NCBI GenBank assembly: GCA_002320455.1
Contig: DCKU01000146.1
Coordinates: 1-21,754 of the forward strand
DNA length: 21,754 nucleotides
Reading direction: 5' to 3'
DNA from: Salinisphaera sp. UBA1666
Lineage (GTDB): Bacteria > Pseudomonadota > Gammaproteobacteria > Nevskiales > Salinisphaeraceae
The translations under genes and the position numbers were made by a program. This document shows, piece by piece, positions 7,393 through 14,663 of this stretch. Within the stretch, counting starts at the first letter, position 1. Each line of letters begins with the position of its first letter. The notes beneath the pieces were generated by a model. It ran no database searches, was not told the DNA's origin, and saw nothing but the letters and a program-made list of their open reading frames with translations.

Positions 7393-8235
7393 CTAGCCGG
7401 CCGAGCGAAACCGCGAGGCGATATCCAGTACGCGCCGCGCGCGCTTGATCACCGGAGAATCGATCATCACACCGTCCAGCTGGGCAGCGCCGGTGCCGTT
7501 GTCTTCGGCGGCGGTAACGATACGCCGGGCCCAGTCGCGGGTCTCTGCACTCGGTGTAAACGCCGCGCGGATCGCATCGAGCTGGGCCGGATGGATCGCA
7601 AGCGCCCCGCCAAAGCCCATGGCCGCAGCGTGTTCGGCCGCACGGGCGACCGGTTCGGAATCACGAAAGACGGGCTGCGGGCTATCCAGCGGGGGCGCCA
7701 GGCCGGCGGCAGCACTGGCCAGAACGAGCTGGCCTCGGGCCTGATTGAGCAGGGCCGTACCAGCGACGTGATCGGCGTCCAGCCCGGTGGCCGCCGCAAA
7801 ATCCAGCGCGCCGAAGGCCAGACGCATAACCGTGGGGGCGGCTGCGATATCGGCCGCGGCCAGCACGCCGGCCGGGGTTTCGATCAGCGCCCAGAGCGGC
7901 ATGTCGCCGATATCCAGGCCGGACACCGCCGCGGCCGATTCGGCCTTGGGCAACACGATGGCAGCGATATTGTCGTGCGCACGACAGAGCGCGAGATCCG
8001 CCTCGTGAGCGGTATCGCCCACCGGATTGATCCGTATCAAGATCGAAGTCTTGGGATGCTCGGCCAGCCAGGCCGCCAGCGTGTCGCGGGCGCTGTCTTT
8101 GGCATCCGGGGAAACGGCATCCTCCAGATCGACGATCACGGCATCGGCCGTACTGGCCAGTGCCTTGTCGATGCGCTCGGGCCGGTCGGCCGGGACGAAC
8201 AGCGGCGAGACGGCGTCTTCCAGATCGGCGGTCAT
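7393..8235 (-). CDS. CitE-type CoA-ester lyase, probable citramalyl-CoA lyase (Ccl-like)
   Basis: Mg-dependent HpcH/HpaI-CitE TIM-barrel lyase of 280 residues, typical length. Key motifs are LFVPADRPER (CoA/N-terminal), VIVDLEDAVSP (33-43), RIN with R68, the Mg-ligand glutamate E119 (ALIETPAG) and D145 (GALDFAAATG). The genomic partners (CoA-transferase, MaoC hydratase) point to citramalyl-CoA cleavage to acetyl-CoA plus pyruvate, as in itaconate degradation; beta-methylmalyl-CoA cleavage is the main alternative. Its ATG lies one base after the CoA-transferase stop (TGACATG), so translation is coupled. Odd feature: residues 1-11 (MTADLEDAVSP) repeat residues 33-43 at protein and DNA level, replacing the short RSPLFVPA-type start usual in the family. 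Confidence 0.86.
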   Translation of the reverse strand: MTADLEDAVSPLFVPADRPERIDKALASTADAVIVDLEDAVSPDAKDSARDTLAAWLAEHPKTSILIRINPVGDTAHEADLALCRAHDNIAAIVLPKAESAAAVSGLDIGDMPLWALIETPAGVLAAADIAAAPTVMRLAFGALDFAAATGLDADHVAGTALLNQARGQLVLASAAAGLAPPLDSPQPVFRDSEPVARAAEHAAAMGFGGALAIHPAQLDAIRAAFTPSAETRDWARRIVTAAEDNGTGAAQLDGVMIDSPVIKRARRVLDIASRFRSAG

Positions 8236-8236
8236 G

Positions 8237-9439
8237 TCAGATCACGCCCTGGTCGCGCATCGTCTGGATGGCGGCCTCGTCGTAGCCGTATTCGGCCAGA
8301 ATTGTATCGCTGTGCTGGCCGAGCGCCGGCACGCCGTTCATACGGTGCTCGTAGCCGATATCCGCGCCCGGCGGCAGCGGGGCCGGCACCGGCCCGGCGG
8401 GTGTCGCGACCTCGCGCCAGCGGTTACGCGCCGCCAGTTGTTCGTGGCCCCACACACCGGCCATATCGTTGACTCGCGCATTGGCGATCTTGGCGGCTTC
8501 CAGGCGCTCGACCACGTCGGCCGCCGACAGCTCGGCAAAGGCGGCGTGGATGATCTCGGTGAGTTCTTCGCGGGCGGCCGAGCGGGCGCTGTTGCTGGCA
8601 AAGCGCGCGTCCTCCGTCAGCTCCGGCTGTTCGAGAACTTTTTCACAGAAGACCGCCCATTCCCGCTCATTTTGTAGGCCCAGCATCACGCGTTTGCCAT
8701 CGCCGGCGGTGAACGGGCCATAGGGAAAGATGGTGCTGTGGGCCGCCCCGGCCCGCGGCGGCGGCTCTTGGCCGTCGTAGGCGTAGTAAAGCGGATAGCC
8801 GACCCACTCGACCAGCGCTTCCAGCATGGAAACATCGATGCTGGTGCCGTGACCGGTGACGCCACGCCGGATGATCGCGGCCAGGATCTGGCTATAGGCA
8901 TACATGCCGGCCGCGATATCACCGATCGACACGCCCACCTTGGCCATTTCGGTCGCCCCCGGGCCGCCGGTGAGGCTCAGCATGCCGGCCTCGCTCTGGA
9001 TGAGCAGGTCATAGGCTTTCTTGTCGGTCATCGGCCCGGCTTCGCCGTAGCCCGAGATATTGCAGACGATCAGCCGCGGAAAACGATCCTTGAGCGCGTC
9101 GTGCGACAGGCCGAGACGCGCCGCCGCCCCCGGGGCCAGGTTCTGGATCAGCACGTCCGCCTCGGCCAGCAGTTTGTCCATGACGGGCATGGCGGCTTCG
9201 GCCTTCAAGTCCAGCGTCAGGCTTTCCTTGGAGCGATTGGTCCAGACGAAATGCGAGGCCAGGCCGTTCACGCGCTCGTCGTACCCGCGGGCAAAATCAC
9301 CCACGTTGGGCCGCTCGATCTTGATCACGCGGGCGCCCAGATCGGCCAGCTGGCGGCTGGCAAACGGGGCCGCGATGGCCTGCTCGATACTCACGACGGT
9401 GATGCCGTCCAGCGGCCGGGCGTTCTGTGTTGCAGTCAT
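8237..9439 (-). CDS. Class III CoA-transferase (CaiB/BaiF family), probable itaconate/citramalate CoA-transferase
   Basis: Family III CoA-transferase of 400 residues. The N-terminal signature GITVVSIEQAIAAPFASRQL and the catalytic aspartate D144 in KAYDLLIQSEAG are present, followed by GDIAAGMYA and DVSMLEAL. These enzymes form an aspartyl-CoA thioester and move CoA between carboxylic acids. By context it should activate a C5-dicarboxylate (itaconate, citramalate, mesaconate or methylsuccinate) with succinyl-CoA, comparable to Ict of Pseudomonas; the exact acceptor is inferred. A good Shine-Dalgarno (GGAG, about seven bases upstream) precedes the ATG. It follows the acyl-CoA dehydrogenase gene after 22 bases and is coupled to the CitE gene. 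Confidence 0.88.
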   Translation of the reverse strand: MTATQNARPLDGITVVSIEQAIAAPFASRQLADLGARVIKIERPNVGDFARGYDERVNGLASHFVWTNRSKESLTLDLKAEAAMPVMDKLLAEADVLIQNLAPGAAARLGLSHDALKDRFPRLIVCNISGYGEAGPMTDKKAYDLLIQSEAGMLSLTGGPGATEMAKVGVSIGDIAAGMYAYSQILAAIIRRGVTGHGTSIDVSMLEALVEWVGYPLYYAYDGQEPPPRAGAAHSTIFPYGPFTAGDGKRVMLGLQNEREWAVFCEKVLEQPELTEDARFASNSARSAAREELTEIIHAAFAELSAADVVERLEAAKIANARVNDMAGVWGHEQLAARNRWREVATPAGPVPAPLPPGADIGYEHRMNGVPALGQHSDTILAEYGYDEAAIQTMRDQGVI

Positions 9440-9461
9440 GAAAATCTCCGGTCGAGGCGCA

Positions 9462-10631
9462 TCAGAACGAGCGGGGCAGGCCGAGCAGGTTCTGGCTCAC
9501 ATAAGACAGAATCAGGTTGGTCGAGATCGGGGCCACCTGATACAGCCGGGTCTGTCGGAACTTGCGCTCGACGTGATAGCGCTCGTCGAAGGCATAGCCG
9601 CCGTAGGTCTGCACGCACATGTTGGCGGCCTCCCAGGAAGCCTTCGCGGCCAGATGCTTGGCCATGTTGGCCTCGGCGCCGCAGTCGGCGTTGTCGTCGA
9701 ACAGCGCACAGGCCTGATAACGCATGAGGTCGGCCGCGCGCACCGACATATAAGCCTCGGCCATCGGGAACTGGATGCCCTGGTTGGCGCCGATGGCCCG
9801 GTCGAAGACCTCGCGCTCGCGTGCCCGTTCGGCGGCGTGATCGAGAAACCAGTAGCCGTCGCCGATACATTCGGCCGCGATCAGCGTGCGCTCGGCGTTC
9901 AGGCCCGAAAAGATGTATTTGAGACCGTGGTCTTCCTCGCCGATGAGCGCGTCGGCCGGGATTTCCAGATTGTCGAAGGTCACCTCGTTGGTCACGGCAT
10001 CCACCATGTTGGGGATACGGGTGGCCGTCATGCCGTTTTGCAGCGCGTGGTGCAGATCGACCAGGAAGATCGACAGGCCACGCGAGCGTTTTTCGACCTG
10101 ATCCACCGGCGTGGTGCGAGCCAGCAGGATCATCAGGTCGGAATACTGGATACGCCCGATCCAGACCTTCTCGCCGTTGATGACGTAGCGATCGCCTTTC
10201 TTCTCGGCGGTGGTGCGGGTCTTGGTGGTCTCGGTACCGGTTTCTGGCTCGGTGACGGCCATGGTCTGCAGGCGCAGCTCGCCGGCGGCGATCTTCGGCA
10301 GATATTGTTCTTTCTGGGCGTCCGAGCCGTGACGCAGCAGGGTGCCCATGTTGTACATCTGGCCGTGACAATCGCCGGAATTGCCGCCGCCGCGATTGAT
10401 CTCTTCCATGATCACCGAGGCCTCGGCCAGCCCCAGGCCTTGCCCGCCATACTGCTCGGGGATGAGCGCGGCCAGCCAGCCGGCCTTGGTCAGATCATCC
10501 ACGAATTGTTCGGGGTATTCGCCGGCGCGGGCGCATTTGGCGAAATACTCGTTGCCATAGCCGGCAACAAAGCTGCGGATACGCCCGCGGAGTTCGTCGT
10601 GTTCGTCGTGTCCGGTGTCTACATGCTGCAT
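9462..10631 (-). CDS. Acyl-CoA dehydrogenase (IVD/LCAD-type catalytic base), C5 acyl-CoA substrate inferred
   Basis: FAD-dependent acyl-CoA dehydrogenase of 389 residues with the normal three-domain order: helical N-terminus, beta domain (AVTEPETGTETTKTRTTAE, about 125-143), helical C-terminus ending QTYGGYAFDERYHVERKFRQTRLYQ. The glutamate that acts as base in short- and medium-chain enzymes (YEGT) is Q365 here (LYQVAP). Instead E247 in GLNAERTL occupies the position used by isovaleryl- and long-chain acyl-CoA dehydrogenases, so the protein should be active. Its neighbours suggest a branched C5 dicarboxyl-CoA such as methylsuccinyl-CoA, but this is inference. The ATG follows the MaoC stop by one base (TGATATG), so the two are translationally coupled. 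A paralogous gene occurs in Pseudomonas itaconate clusters. Confidence 0.88.
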   Translation of the reverse strand: MQHVDTGHDEHDELRGRIRSFVAGYGNEYFAKCARAGEYPEQFVDDLTKAGWLAALIPEQYGGQGLGLAEASVIMEEINRGGGNSGDCHGQMYNMGTLLRHGSDAQKEQYLPKIAAGELRLQTMAVTEPETGTETTKTRTTAEKKGDRYVINGEKVWIGRIQYSDLMILLARTTPVDQVEKRSRGLSIFLVDLHHALQNGMTATRIPNMVDAVTNEVTFDNLEIPADALIGEEDHGLKYIFSGLNAERTLIAAECIGDGYWFLDHAAERAREREVFDRAIGANQGIQFPMAEAYMSVRAADLMRYQACALFDDNADCGAEANMAKHLAAKASWEAANMCVQTYGGYAFDERYHVERKFRQTRLYQVAPISTNLILSYVSQNLLGLPRSF

Positions 10632-10632
10632 A

Positions 10633-11160
10633 TCAATAACCTGCCGCTTCTTCCGGCCCGTGGCCGCGTTTGTGGACGAGCATGGTCCGCTCGAAAGACA
10701 TGATCTCGTCGCCTTTCTGGTTCAGTCCGCGGGTGAATACGGTGACGATGCCCTGGGTAGGCCGCGACTTGGATTCGCGCTTGGACAGCACCTCGGTCTC
10801 GGCATAGATCGTGTCGCCGGCAAACACCGGGGCGCTAGCCCGAACCTTGTCCCAGCCCAGATTGGCGACGACCTTGGCCGAGACCGTGCGCACGCTCATG
10901 CCGGTGAGTACCGCCATGGTGAAGGTCGAATCCACCAGCAGATCCTTCCATTCCGTGTGATCGGCATAGGCCCGATCGAAATGCACCTGCTGCGTGTTCA
11001 TCGTCAGCAGCGTGAACCAGACGTTATCGGCATCCAGCACCGTGCGTCCGGGGCGATGCTCATAGACATCGCCGGGCTGGAAATCTTCGAAATAAAGCCC
11101 CGAAGTCTCTCGAAACCGGCGCTCGCCGATTTTCTTGTAAGCCGAGATTTCATCGCTCAT
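10633..11160 (-). CDS. MaoC-family hot-dog hydratase, probable itaconyl/mesaconyl-CoA hydratase
   Basis: Single hot-dog MaoC-like protein of 175 residues. The hydratase signature appears as MNTQQVHFDRAYA, with H60 as the catalytic histidine. The aspartate found five residues before it in (R)-enoyl-CoA hydratases such as PhaJ is N55 here. By context it hydrates itaconyl-CoA or mesaconyl-CoA to citramalyl-CoA for the CitE lyase downstream. I chose the second ATG (11160) over the ATG at 11166, because AAGGAG is eight bases from the former and only two from the latter. It is first in the enzyme part of the block (MaoC, dehydrogenase, CoA-transferase, lyase), separated by 183 bases from dctM, with its own candidate promoter and operator. 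Confidence 0.83.
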   Translation of the reverse strand: MSDEISAYKKIGERRFRETSGLYFEDFQPGDVYEHRPGRTVLDADNVWFTLLTMNTQQVHFDRAYADHTEWKDLLVDSTFTMAVLTGMSVRTVSAKVVANLGWDKVRASAPVFAGDTIYAETEVLSKRESKSRPTQGIVTVFTRGLNQKGDEIMSFERTMLVHKRGHGPEEAAGY

Positions 11161-11182
11161 AGCCATGACTCCTTCTGCGTTT

Positions 11183-11196
11183 CGTATACGGTATAC
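11183..11196. promoter_or_regulatory. Candidate GntR operator in front of the MaoC-led enzyme genes
   Basis: CGTATACGGTATAC contains GTATAC-G-GTATAC, a 13-bp dyad, and matches 13 of 14 bases with the site at 14300-14313 upstream of dctP. GTATAC-type palindromes are common targets of FCD-type GntR regulators. It lies 17 bases upstream of the ATG at 11166 beside an AT-rich promoter-like stretch (11191-11205), a position suited to repression. Confidence 0.55.
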
Positions 11197-11204
11197 ATTT
11201 ATAA

Positions 11205-11223
11205 TGTCGGCAACAAGCCGACA
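11205..11223. repeat. Perfect 7-bp inverted repeat beside the enzyme-operon operator
   Basis: TGTCGGC-AACAA-GCCGACA forms a perfect hairpin eight bases from the CGTATACGGTATAC site. There is no T-run on either side, so it is not a standard terminator. It could be a second regulator site or an RNA hairpin in readthrough transcripts from dctM. Confidence 0.45.
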
Positions 11224-11312
11224 ACTGCTCGGCGGCCGGGCCGGGTGGTTCGTCGAGTGCTGGCCCAGAACTGGCCTAGGACTGGACTGGATCGGGCTAA
11301 GCGCAGACCTGG

Positions 11313-11344
11313 CGGCGCCTGCGCTGGAGGACAGGCAGGCGCCG
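11313..11344 (-). other. Stable hairpin just after dctM (possible processing or attenuation site)
   Basis: A perfect 10-bp inverted repeat, CGGCGCCTGC / GCAGGCGCCG with a 12-base loop, begins five bases beyond the dctM stop. It lacks a downstream T-run, so it is more likely an mRNA 3'-end stabiliser or partial terminator separating transporter from enzyme expression. Confidence 0.5.
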
Positions 11345-11349
11345 ATGGC

Positions 11350-12633
11350 CTACATCATTCCCAGCGCGCGGGGCAGGGCCAGCGAAATACCGGGCACATA
11401 CGTGATCACGGCCAGAAACCCGAGCAACAACAGCAGCCAGGGGGCACAGGCACGAATCACCTGGGTCAGCGATTGGCCGGTCACGGTCGATGCGACGAAC
11501 AGGTTCAGGCCGGTAGGCGGCGTCAACATGCCAATCTCCATGTTCACCACCATGATGATGCCCAGATGCACGGGATCGATGCCCATCTGCTTGGCCATGG
11601 GAAACAGGATCGGCGCCAGAATCAGAATGATGGCCGAGGGTTCCATCAGGCTGCCGGCGGCCAGCAGCAGCAGATTGACGATCAACAAGAACCCCACCGG
11701 CGACAGGCCCAGGGATATGGCCCATTGCGTGATGGCTTGGGGAATCTGTTCGCTCGTCAGCACGTGGGCAAACAGCATAGCGTTGGCGATGATGAACATC
11801 AGCGCCACCGATAGACGCGCTGCATCCAGAATCACCTTCGGCGCCCGGAACAGATTGATATCGCGATAGACCACGAGCGATACGAAGGCCGAATACACGG
11901 CAGCCACGGCAGCGGCTTCGGTGGCGGTGAAAAAGCCCAGATAGATACCGCCCAGAATGATCACGCCCAGCAGCAGCCCCCAGGCCGCGCGACGCGCGGC
12001 CACCCACCACTCGGCAACCGAGGCCCGTGGCATGGCCGGCATATCCTTGATCCGCGCGATGACGTAGGTGGCCACCATCAACAACAGCCCCAGCATGACG
12101 CCCGGCACCACGCCGGCCATGAACAGGTTGCCGACCGAGGTCGAAGTGGCCGAGCCGTAAACCACCAGTACGATGGATGGCGGGATCAGAATGCCTAGGG
12201 TGCCGGCATTACAGACCACGCCGGTAGCAAACTGCTCGGAATAGCCAGAGCGCACCATGCCCGCAATGACGATCGAGCCGACCGCGGCCACGGTGGCCGG
12301 TGAAGAACCCGACAGGGCGGCAAACATCACACAGGCAAAGATGGCACTGATCGGCAGCCCGCCCTTTACGTGGCCGAGCGTGGCGTTGGCGAAATCGATC
12401 AAGCGCCGGGCCATGCCGCCCGTGGTCATGAACGCACCGGCCAGCAGAAAAAACGGAATAGCCAGCAGCGTGTAGTGATCGGCAGTGGCATAGAGCTTGA
12501 TGGCCACCGACTGCAGCGATTCATCGCCAAAGACAAAGATCGTGATCATGCTCGCAAGGCCCAGCGCCACCGCCACCGGGGCACCGATCGCCAGCAGGAT
12601 CAACAGCAACAAAAACAGACAGGTAATGATCAT
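11350..12633 (-). CDS. dctM: TRAP dicarboxylate transporter, large permease subunit DctM
   Basis: Large membrane subunit of a tripartite ATP-independent periplasmic transporter, 427 residues with about twelve hydrophobic segments, the usual DctM size. Characteristic stretches include IPFFLLAGAFMTTGG, ALSGSSPATVAAVGSIVIAGM, GTLGILIPPSIVLVVYG and EIGMLTPPTGLNLFV, which form the two pseudo-repeats holding sodium sites. It drives sodium-coupled uptake of the solute delivered by DctP. The start overlaps the dctQ stop as ATGA. The following enzyme genes suggest a C5-dicarboxylate substrate such as itaconate or mesaconate rather than the C4 acids of classical DctM; this is inference from context. 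Confidence 0.93.
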   Translation of the reverse strand: MIITCLFLLLLILLAIGAPVAVALGLASMITIFVFGDESLQSVAIKLYATADHYTLLAIPFFLLAGAFMTTGGMARRLIDFANATLGHVKGGLPISAIFACVMFAALSGSSPATVAAVGSIVIAGMVRSGYSEQFATGVVCNAGTLGILIPPSIVLVVYGSATSTSVGNLFMAGVVPGVMLGLLLMVATYVIARIKDMPAMPRASVAEWWVAARRAAWGLLLGVIILGGIYLGFFTATEAAAVAAVYSAFVSLVVYRDINLFRAPKVILDAARLSVALMFIIANAMLFAHVLTSEQIPQAITQWAISLGLSPVGFLLIVNLLLLAAGSLMEPSAIILILAPILFPMAKQMGIDPVHLGIIMVVNMEIGMLTPPTGLNLFVASTVTGQSLTQVIRACAPWLLLLLGFLAVITYVPGISLALPRALGMM

Positions 12634-13277
12634 GTGCTGCGTCCCCGGGTGTTCAGATGAGGCGCATCCGGTGCATCGGTCGCAGGCGCCTTGTCAGGCC
12701 GCTCGTCGGGCGCGGGCTCGCCGCGCCAGGTCTGTATGAAGGCCTCGATCAGACGCAGCAGCACGAGTGCCATACCCACCGGGGCCGACAGTGCGACATG
12801 CCAGACCTTGATGCCAAAGGGGTGCAAGTCTTCTGCGCCGATGTTTACCTGCGCTAAAAGCCATACCCACTCCGTGCTGGCATAGACCAGCACTGCGGCA
12901 TACAGACCGAAGAGGGCGATGGCCGTGGCCGCCACCCCACGACGCAGGCGCGGCGGCAGCGTCCGCGTAAGCAGATCGACGCCGATGTGTGCATTGACCC
13001 GTACCGCGTAGGCCGCGCCCAGAAAAATAAACCAGGCAAAACAGGCCTTGGTGGCGGCCACGCTCCAGGTCATCGACTGGGCGACGGTCAATAGATAATC
13101 GCCGCTTACAAACAGTAGGCCGGCCACGGCCGGAAACAGATCGGCCAGCCCGTAGCACAGATCATAGAGATTGGTCAGGGCCACATAGGCGAAAGTGATC
13201 AGCGTCATGGCGGTGAGCAAAATCACCACCAACGTCTCTTCGAGGCGCTGCAGCGCCAGGGATAGCCAGTGGATCAT
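12630..13277 (-). CDS. dctQ: TRAP transporter small permease subunit DctQ
   Basis: Small membrane subunit of the TRAP transporter, 215 residues with four to five hydrophobic segments. The DctQ hallmark YAVRVNAHIGVDLLTRTLPP (about residues 90-109) is intact. It pairs with DctM and helps dock the binding protein. The start overlaps the dctP stop (ATGA) and its own stop overlaps dctM (ATGA), giving tight translational coupling. The C-terminus has a polar, proline- and aspartate-rich tail of about 30 residues, which is longer than the minimal family fold. Confidence 0.9.
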   Translation of the reverse strand: MIHWLSLALQRLEETLVVILLTAMTLITFAYVALTNLYDLCYGLADLFPAVAGLLFVSGDYLLTVAQSMTWSVAATKACFAWFIFLGAAYAVRVNAHIGVDLLTRTLPPRLRRGVAATAIALFGLYAAVLVYASTEWVWLLAQVNIGAEDLHPFGIKVWHVALSAPVGMALVLLRLIEAFIQTWRGEPAPDERPDKAPATDAPDAPHLNTRGRST

Positions 13278-14278
13278 GGGTGATTCGCCTGCTGGGCCGT
13301 ATGGATGAGATCAGCGCCAATCTGGTCGCGATAGGCGCGCAGAACAGGCGCCTCGGCGGCCTGCCAGGCCGCGCGCTGCTCGGGCGTCAACGTCAGCACC
13401 TCGGCATCGCTGTCGGCGATGGTCTGGCGGGCTTTCTCGTTCAGGCGCCTCGCATCGGCGTTGACCTGTTTGGATACCTCGTCGATGACGTCTTCCAGGG
13501 TCGTGCGGATATCCGCAGGCAGGCGGCGCCAGAACGCGGCGTTGGTGATCAGCATGTAGCTGACCACGCCGCTGTTGGTCTCGGTGACGTAGCGCTGTAC
13601 GTCTTGCCAGTTCTGAGTGGCCATATTGGAATAGGTATTGCCGCTCTGGCCGTCGACCACGCCGGTTTGCATGCCCTGATACACCTCGGAAAACGACATT
13701 TTGCGCGGCAGCGCGTGTACAGCAGTCACCTCGGACGAGAGCACATCAGAAGGCTCGACGCGTAGCTTTAGCCCGCGGGCCATGCCCGGTGTCACCAGCG
13801 GTCGGTTGGCTGACATCTGGCGCATGCCGTTATGCCAATAGGCCAGGCCCAAGATATTGAGATTGGTCATCGAGACCAGCAGGTCCTGGCCGGCCGATGA
13901 TTGTTGAAAACGCGTCACCGCGTTCATGTCGTCGAATAGGAAGGGCAGATCAAACACCTGGATCGCCTCGCTGTACTCGCCGAGCTTAGCCACCGACGGC
14001 GCCATCAGCTGAATGTCGCCAGTGATCAGCGCATTCAACCCGATGCCGTCGTTATAGAGCGACGAGCTGGGATAGATCTCGACGCGAACTCGATCGCCCA
14101 AACGCTGTTCCGCGAGGTGTTTGAACAGCTTGGCGCCTTGGCCTTTGGGGGTGTCGTTGGCGACCACGTGAGAGAACTTGATTACGATCGGCGACGAGTC
14201 AGACGCAAACTGCGGCTGCGCCTGTGCAAGCCACGGAAGCGTTAGCGCCAGCAGGAGAAACACCGTGTTTTTCAGCAT
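13274..14278 (-). CDS. dctP: TRAP transporter periplasmic solute-binding protein DctP
   Basis: Periplasmic binding protein of 334 residues. A signal peptide is clear (MLKNTVFLLLALTLPWLAQA, cut before QPQF). The DctP family features IKFSHVVANDTPKGQGA, the AYWHNGMRQM segment, and KLRVEPSDVL with R173, the arginine that pairs with a substrate carboxylate, are present. It captures a carboxylic acid and delivers it to DctQM. I prefer the ATG at 14278 to the TTG at 14281 because GAGG lies five bases upstream of the ATG. It is the first gene of the minus-strand block and has a GntR-type operator just upstream. Confidence 0.92.
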   Translation of the reverse strand: MLKNTVFLLLALTLPWLAQAQPQFASDSSPIVIKFSHVVANDTPKGQGAKLFKHLAEQRLGDRVRVEIYPSSSLYNDGIGLNALITGDIQLMAPSVAKLGEYSEAIQVFDLPFLFDDMNAVTRFQQSSAGQDLLVSMTNLNILGLAYWHNGMRQMSANRPLVTPGMARGLKLRVEPSDVLSSEVTAVHALPRKMSFSEVYQGMQTGVVDGQSGNTYSNMATQNWQDVQRYVTETNSGVVSYMLITNAAFWRRLPADIRTTLEDVIDEVSKQVNADARRLNEKARQTIADSDAEVLTLTPEQRAAWQAAEAPVLRAYRDQIGADLIHTAQQANHP

Positions 14279-14290
14279 CAAAGCCTCTTA

Positions 14291-14313
14291 ACCGTATTCC
14301 GTATACGGTAGAC
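14291..14313. promoter_or_regulatory. Candidate GntR operator in front of dctP
   Basis: CGTATACGGTAGAC (14300-14313) matches the site before the MaoC gene at 13 of 14 bases. It also overlaps a separate perfect inverted repeat, ACCGTAT-TCCGT-ATACGGT (14291-14309). On the minus strand a possible -10, TCTAAT (complement of 14322-14327), lies immediately upstream, so a bound repressor would cover the transcription start. Confidence 0.55.
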
Positions 14314-14527
14314 GGTAGGCTATTAGAGCTGCGCTGCGCATGCGCATTTCGTCGTATGCGCGGTGCGTAAGTCGCTAAAGTGTGTCGTTAACGATATAGC
14401 GTCGTGTGGCCCGCGTCAGCCGTAGACGTAACGTCAGGGCCACCGAGCGTGGTGGGTCACGGTCGCGGCCCAATCGCCGCACGGCGCGTCCGGAGCGGGC
14501 ACCTCTCGAATTAGCACGATAACTGGA

Positions 14528-14663
14528 GGCCAACTTCAGCAATGCAGCGCCCAGATTTCTTTCCGGATAGGCTTATGTGGCACGGCCGCGCAGGACTCGC
14601 AATACCTTTCATTGCCACGCCTTGATCATCGGTGCGCCGCCTGACTTTGTGACGACTCGCCCT
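14528..14663. repeat. Palindromic intergenic repeat, diverged copy B
   Basis: Positions 14571-14663 align without gaps to 33-125 at about 68 of 93 bases by hand count, including CTCGCAAT and GCGCCGCCT. Many of the differences are transitions. Upstream, GGCCAA...GCAAT at 14528-14543 matches the start of copy A, with about 11 extra bases between. The position matching the pepD stop (TTA on the plus strand) is TTG, so this is not a functional pepD end, and the match fades soon after 14663. The outer palindrome arms of copy A are decayed here. Confidence 0.5.

Noticed and set aside
9060..10703. 547-residue plus-strand frame opposite the acyl-CoA dehydrogenase
   Set aside because: It mirrors well-conserved minus-strand genes and shows no domain of its own.
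14406..14443. GTGGCCC / GGGCCAC inverted repeat as a riboswitch or terminator
   Set aside because: Seven-base arms with a 24-base loop, no T-run and no recognisable conserved core; mentioned only as part of the gene-free region.
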